Source of the DNA: a virus
DNA length: 33,838 bases
Direction: 5' to 3' (one strand)
Virus record (IMG/VR): IMGVR_UViG_3300010354_000302
Span: 1-33,838 of that record
Every line of letters starts with the position of its first letter. Positions within the stretch are counted from its first letter, which is position 1. Both the position numbers and the translations under genes were made by a program. This document shows, one piece after another, positions 31,462 through 33,838 of the stretch. The notes beneath the pieces are model-generated. The model did not search any database, had not been told where the DNA came from, and saw nothing but the letters and a program-made list of their open reading frames with translations.

Positions 31462-33838
31462 TCAATAAATGGGCCACACCGTTTCGGTATTTTTAATAAA
31501 ATTAGCTATCAAATTGTTAGAATCTGACAAACTCTTATATGTATATCCATTATCCTTACCTACTCCAGTATAAGTAAATGTGACAATACTTTGGGTACTA
31601 TCGAAACTTAAAGAAGTAACTGTAATAGTGATATCATTATCAGGAGTAGTACCTCCTACCAAAATTCCCGATAAAATTATTATATCTCCTATATTATAAC
31701 CAGAGCCTCCAAGTTTTAAACTGACTGTATAAATTCCTTTATTTTTATGAACATCGAACGTAGCATTTCCATATGGGGCAGGAACATTTCTAAAAATTTC
31801 TGGTTCGCTTACTTCGTCTCCCCAAACTTTTCCAATTTTCTTAATTACAACAATTTTACTATTAGGCGGTGCATCTGTGGTTAATCTAACGGAAGCTGTA
31901 CCATTTACAGCAAAATCTGCTTCAATTTGACGATCCCCTTCTGGACTGTCTGGATAATCTAAACTTAAGTCATATAAATCATAACTTGTTTTTTTGAGTC
32001 TATACCCACCTACAAATATATCTAATTCATTAGATTGTTTATAATCGTTAGGAATAGTTTCGGTAAACCAATTAGTATTAGTTACTGTTGGAATGTAATT
32101 TAAGGGTAAAAACTTTGTACTACCATCACTTACAAATGTTTCAACTATGTGTTGATCATTGTAAGGAATTGTTTCAGTTTTTCCAAAATCTATAACTGTA
32201 CTACCTTCTTTGTGTGATTCCGGAATACCCGTTCCTAAAGTACCTCGTCTCAACTGGCTTAAAATGTTGCCATTTTTAACAAAAAATTCAATTCTCTCGC
32301 CGTTTATTTCTATAATTCCTGGTATGTTGGCTGTGACATTAGGATCAGATAATACAGATGCATTTGTGACATGCACTTCTCTATCTTTTTGAAGTAACTG
32401 ACGAGAAAGAGTAGTAGATTTATTCTTATTAATACGCTTGTAATGAGTTCTATTTAAAATATCTTTAAATTGCATGAATCCGTAGGAATTAGATATTTTA
32501 TCATTTGTAAAACAAATAATATCAAATTTGTCAGTAGACAATAAAGGATCTACTAATTTAATGGTTCGATAATCTTCGTCCAGATAATAATCTACACTAT
32601 GAGTCAGTAATTGTTTATTCTTAACTACCCAAACATAATCATCCGCCTGCACAGTTCTAAATAATCTTATAGTGCCACCTTTTAAACGCATGAACTCATA
32701 ATAAGTAGGAGTACCTGATATTATATTAGATGTAAGATCAAATCTTTCACTAGAACGTATAATTTTTTGAGTATCGTTTTGATAGAAACTTATAATTTCT
32801 ATACTATCTGTTGATAAAGGAGTTACTGTAAATTCTATAATATTATTATTAATTTTGTAGTCAGCATCTGCTAGTAATGTTATAGAAAGTTCTCCCCCTT
32901 CTACATACTGTGTTTCTGAAAGACTGACTGTATTTGTTGCTGTATCATATACATAGTAAATTGAATCTAATTTTTCTCCATTAATTACTACTGCTACATC
33001 TGCTGGAGAAATTGTAAATGGTAAAGCTTTATAGGTTGGAATAACATAGTTCAAATTATTGTTTTCTAATTTATAATTTACAGTTTCACCTGGTGAAAGC
33101 ATTTGGCCATTTTTTATCACTAATACATTGTTAGAATACAGTTTATTATTTCCAACATTATTAATCATAGTAAAAGAACTAGTACTACCATCTACATTTA
33201 CAATTTCTGATTTTACTAAACTTAAAGAAATGTTAGAATCTCCTGTTAAAATATAATTTATTAAACTTCCCGATACAGGAGGTGCTCCAAATCTAATTCC
33301 TATTTTATTATATTGATTTCCAATGTGTTTGTAAATTTCATAAGTTGTAGTGTTCCCATCAACTAGCACTAACGCTCCTAATCTATTAATAGCATCTTGA
33401 TCTTGTAAATCATTAGATAAACTAGGCCAAGGAGCACTAGTAACAAATTCTAAAGTTGTACCATCTGCGGTAATAGTATTAAAATCTAATAAATTTTCAG
33501 AAGCTATGCTAAAACTAATTACAGATAAAATTTTACCGTTAGCAGGAGGAATATTAAGGGTAACAGTTTTACTCACGAAATCATAAGTGTAATCTGTGAT
33601 ATTTTGTAAAATTATATTGTCTAACTTTACTATAACAGATTCGTAGGATTGCAAAAATTGTCCTATATCAAAAACTGTTTGAATGCCATTGCAAACATAA
33701 TTTTTATATAGGATTTTACTTGCTCCAGAATTTGGAAGTCTAAAAACTTTAATTGCTAAAGTGTCACTAATATGTCCTGGGACTATTTCTTCTGGTGCGT
33801 AACTATGGGCAGGTGTAATAAATCCTTCACCATCTAAA
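31462..33838 (-). CDS. Large virion structural protein, 5' end missing
   Basis: At least 791 residues; the frame is open to the right edge, so a TTG at 33654 is not its start. The visible N-terminal end reads FITPAHSYAPEEIVPGH, a stretch I know from large structural/baseplate-fibre proteins of T4-like cyanophages. Repeated beta modules follow (KLDNIILQNITDYTYDF; VIKNGQMLSPGETVNY; VVKNKQLLTHSVDYYLDED; IFVGGYRLKKTSYDLYD), then GGSGYNIGDIIILSG near the C-terminus. Several modules share a 'vxVNgxxLxxxxxYxxD' pattern, suggesting internal duplication of a beta unit. Role is probably baseplate or fibre attachment. Confidence 0.85.
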   Translation of the reverse strand, partial: LDGEGFITPAHSYAPEEIVPGHISDTLAIKVFRLPNSGASKILYKNYVCNGIQTVFDIGQFLQSYESVIVKLDNIILQNITDYTYDFVSKTVTLNIPPANGKILSVISFSIASENLLDFNTITADGTTLEFVTSAPWPSLSNDLQDQDAINRLGALVLVDGNTTTYEIYKHIGNQYNKIGIRFGAPPVSGSLINYILTGDSNISLSLVKSEIVNVDGSTSSFTMINNVGNNKLYSNNVLVIKNGQMLSPGETVNYKLENNNLNYVIPTYKALPFTISPADVAVVINGEKLDSIYYVYDTATNTVSLSETQYVEGGELSITLLADADYKINNNIIEFTVTPLSTDSIEIISFYQNDTQKIIRSSERFDLTSNIISGTPTYYEFMRLKGGTIRLFRTVQADDYVWVVKNKQLLTHSVDYYLDEDYRTIKLVDPLLSTDKFDIICFTNDKISNSYGFMQFKDILNRTHYKRINKNKSTTLSRQLLQKDREVHVTNASVLSDPNVTANIPGIIEINGERIEFFVKNGNILSQLRRGTLGTGIPESHKEGSTVIDFGKTETIPYNDQHIVETFVSDGSTKFLPLNYIPTVTNTNWFTETIPNDYKQSNELDIFVGGYRLKKTSYDLYDLSLDYPDSPEGDRQIEADFAVNGTASVRLTTDAPPNSKIVVIKKIGKVWGDEVSEPEIFRNVPAPYGNATFDVHKNKGIYTVSLKLGGSGYNIGDIIILSGILVGGTTPDNDITITVTSLSFDSTQSIVTFTYTGVGKDNGYTYKSLSDSNNLIANFIKNTETVWPIY

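Noticed and set aside
33652-33654. TTG as start of the large structural gene
   Set aside because: The frame continues open to the window edge with convincing structural-protein sequence, so the gene is truncated by the window.
1-33838. tRNA genes, CRISPR arrays, insertion sequences, integrase or attachment sites
   Set aside because: Read for these on both strands and saw no cloverleaf, spaced repeats, transposase-like protein or integrase; a tRNA scan was not possible here.

Overview
The window looks like part of a large, AT-rich, T4-like marine myovirus genome (GC roughly one third). Evidence for a phage: a T4 RNase H-type 5' nuclease, flavin-dependent thymidylate synthase (ThyX), a MoxR-type ATPase with a von Willebrand-type metalloprotein partner, and a run of virion structural and tail-fibre genes like those of cyanophage and pelagiphage T4 relatives, with almost no intergenic space. 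The host cannot be read from the sequence. Two perfect TTGACA-17-TATAAT promoters show use of a standard bacterial sigma-70 polymerase, and one exact TATAAATA element fits a T4-type late promoter.

Layout. Positions 1-7417 (+ strand) hold DNA metabolism and small conserved phage genes: a truncated hypothetical gene, rnh, several hypotheticals, the MoxR/VWA pair, four more small genes and thyX. Positions 7342-33838 (- strand, read right to left) are one chain of co-directional genes. It starts with virion structural and tail-fibre genes (33838 to 24312), including three paralogous fibre proteins that share an N-terminus and differ at the C-terminus. It runs without a strand change into an accessory island (24258 to 7342).

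The island is the most unusual part. In translation order it encodes a small conserved protein, four glycosyltransferase-like proteins (two pairs of paralogues), a methyltransferase-like protein, a radical SAM/SPASM-like enzyme, two radical SAM enzymes with an N-terminal cysteine module on either side of a 2-oxoglutarate/Fe(II) oxygenase-like protein, a nitroreductase-like protein carrying an inserted domain that resembles a repeat of phage structural proteins, a third radical SAM enzyme with an N-terminal cysteine module, a short-chain dehydrogenase-like protein, four tandem SGNH-hydrolase-like paralogues (one with key residues lost) and a fifth radical SAM enzyme. Most junctions are ATGA/TAATG overlaps or gaps of 1-2 bases, so the set is probably co-translated.

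Working idea (inference): the island makes or transfers an unusual chemical modification, either on tail fibres made from the same transcription unit or on a host surface glycan. The inserted structural domain in the nitroreductase is the best hint that at least one of these enzymes contacts the virion. No tRNA, CRISPR array, insertion sequence, integrase or attachment site was seen, and no gene-free stretch exceeds about 105 bases.
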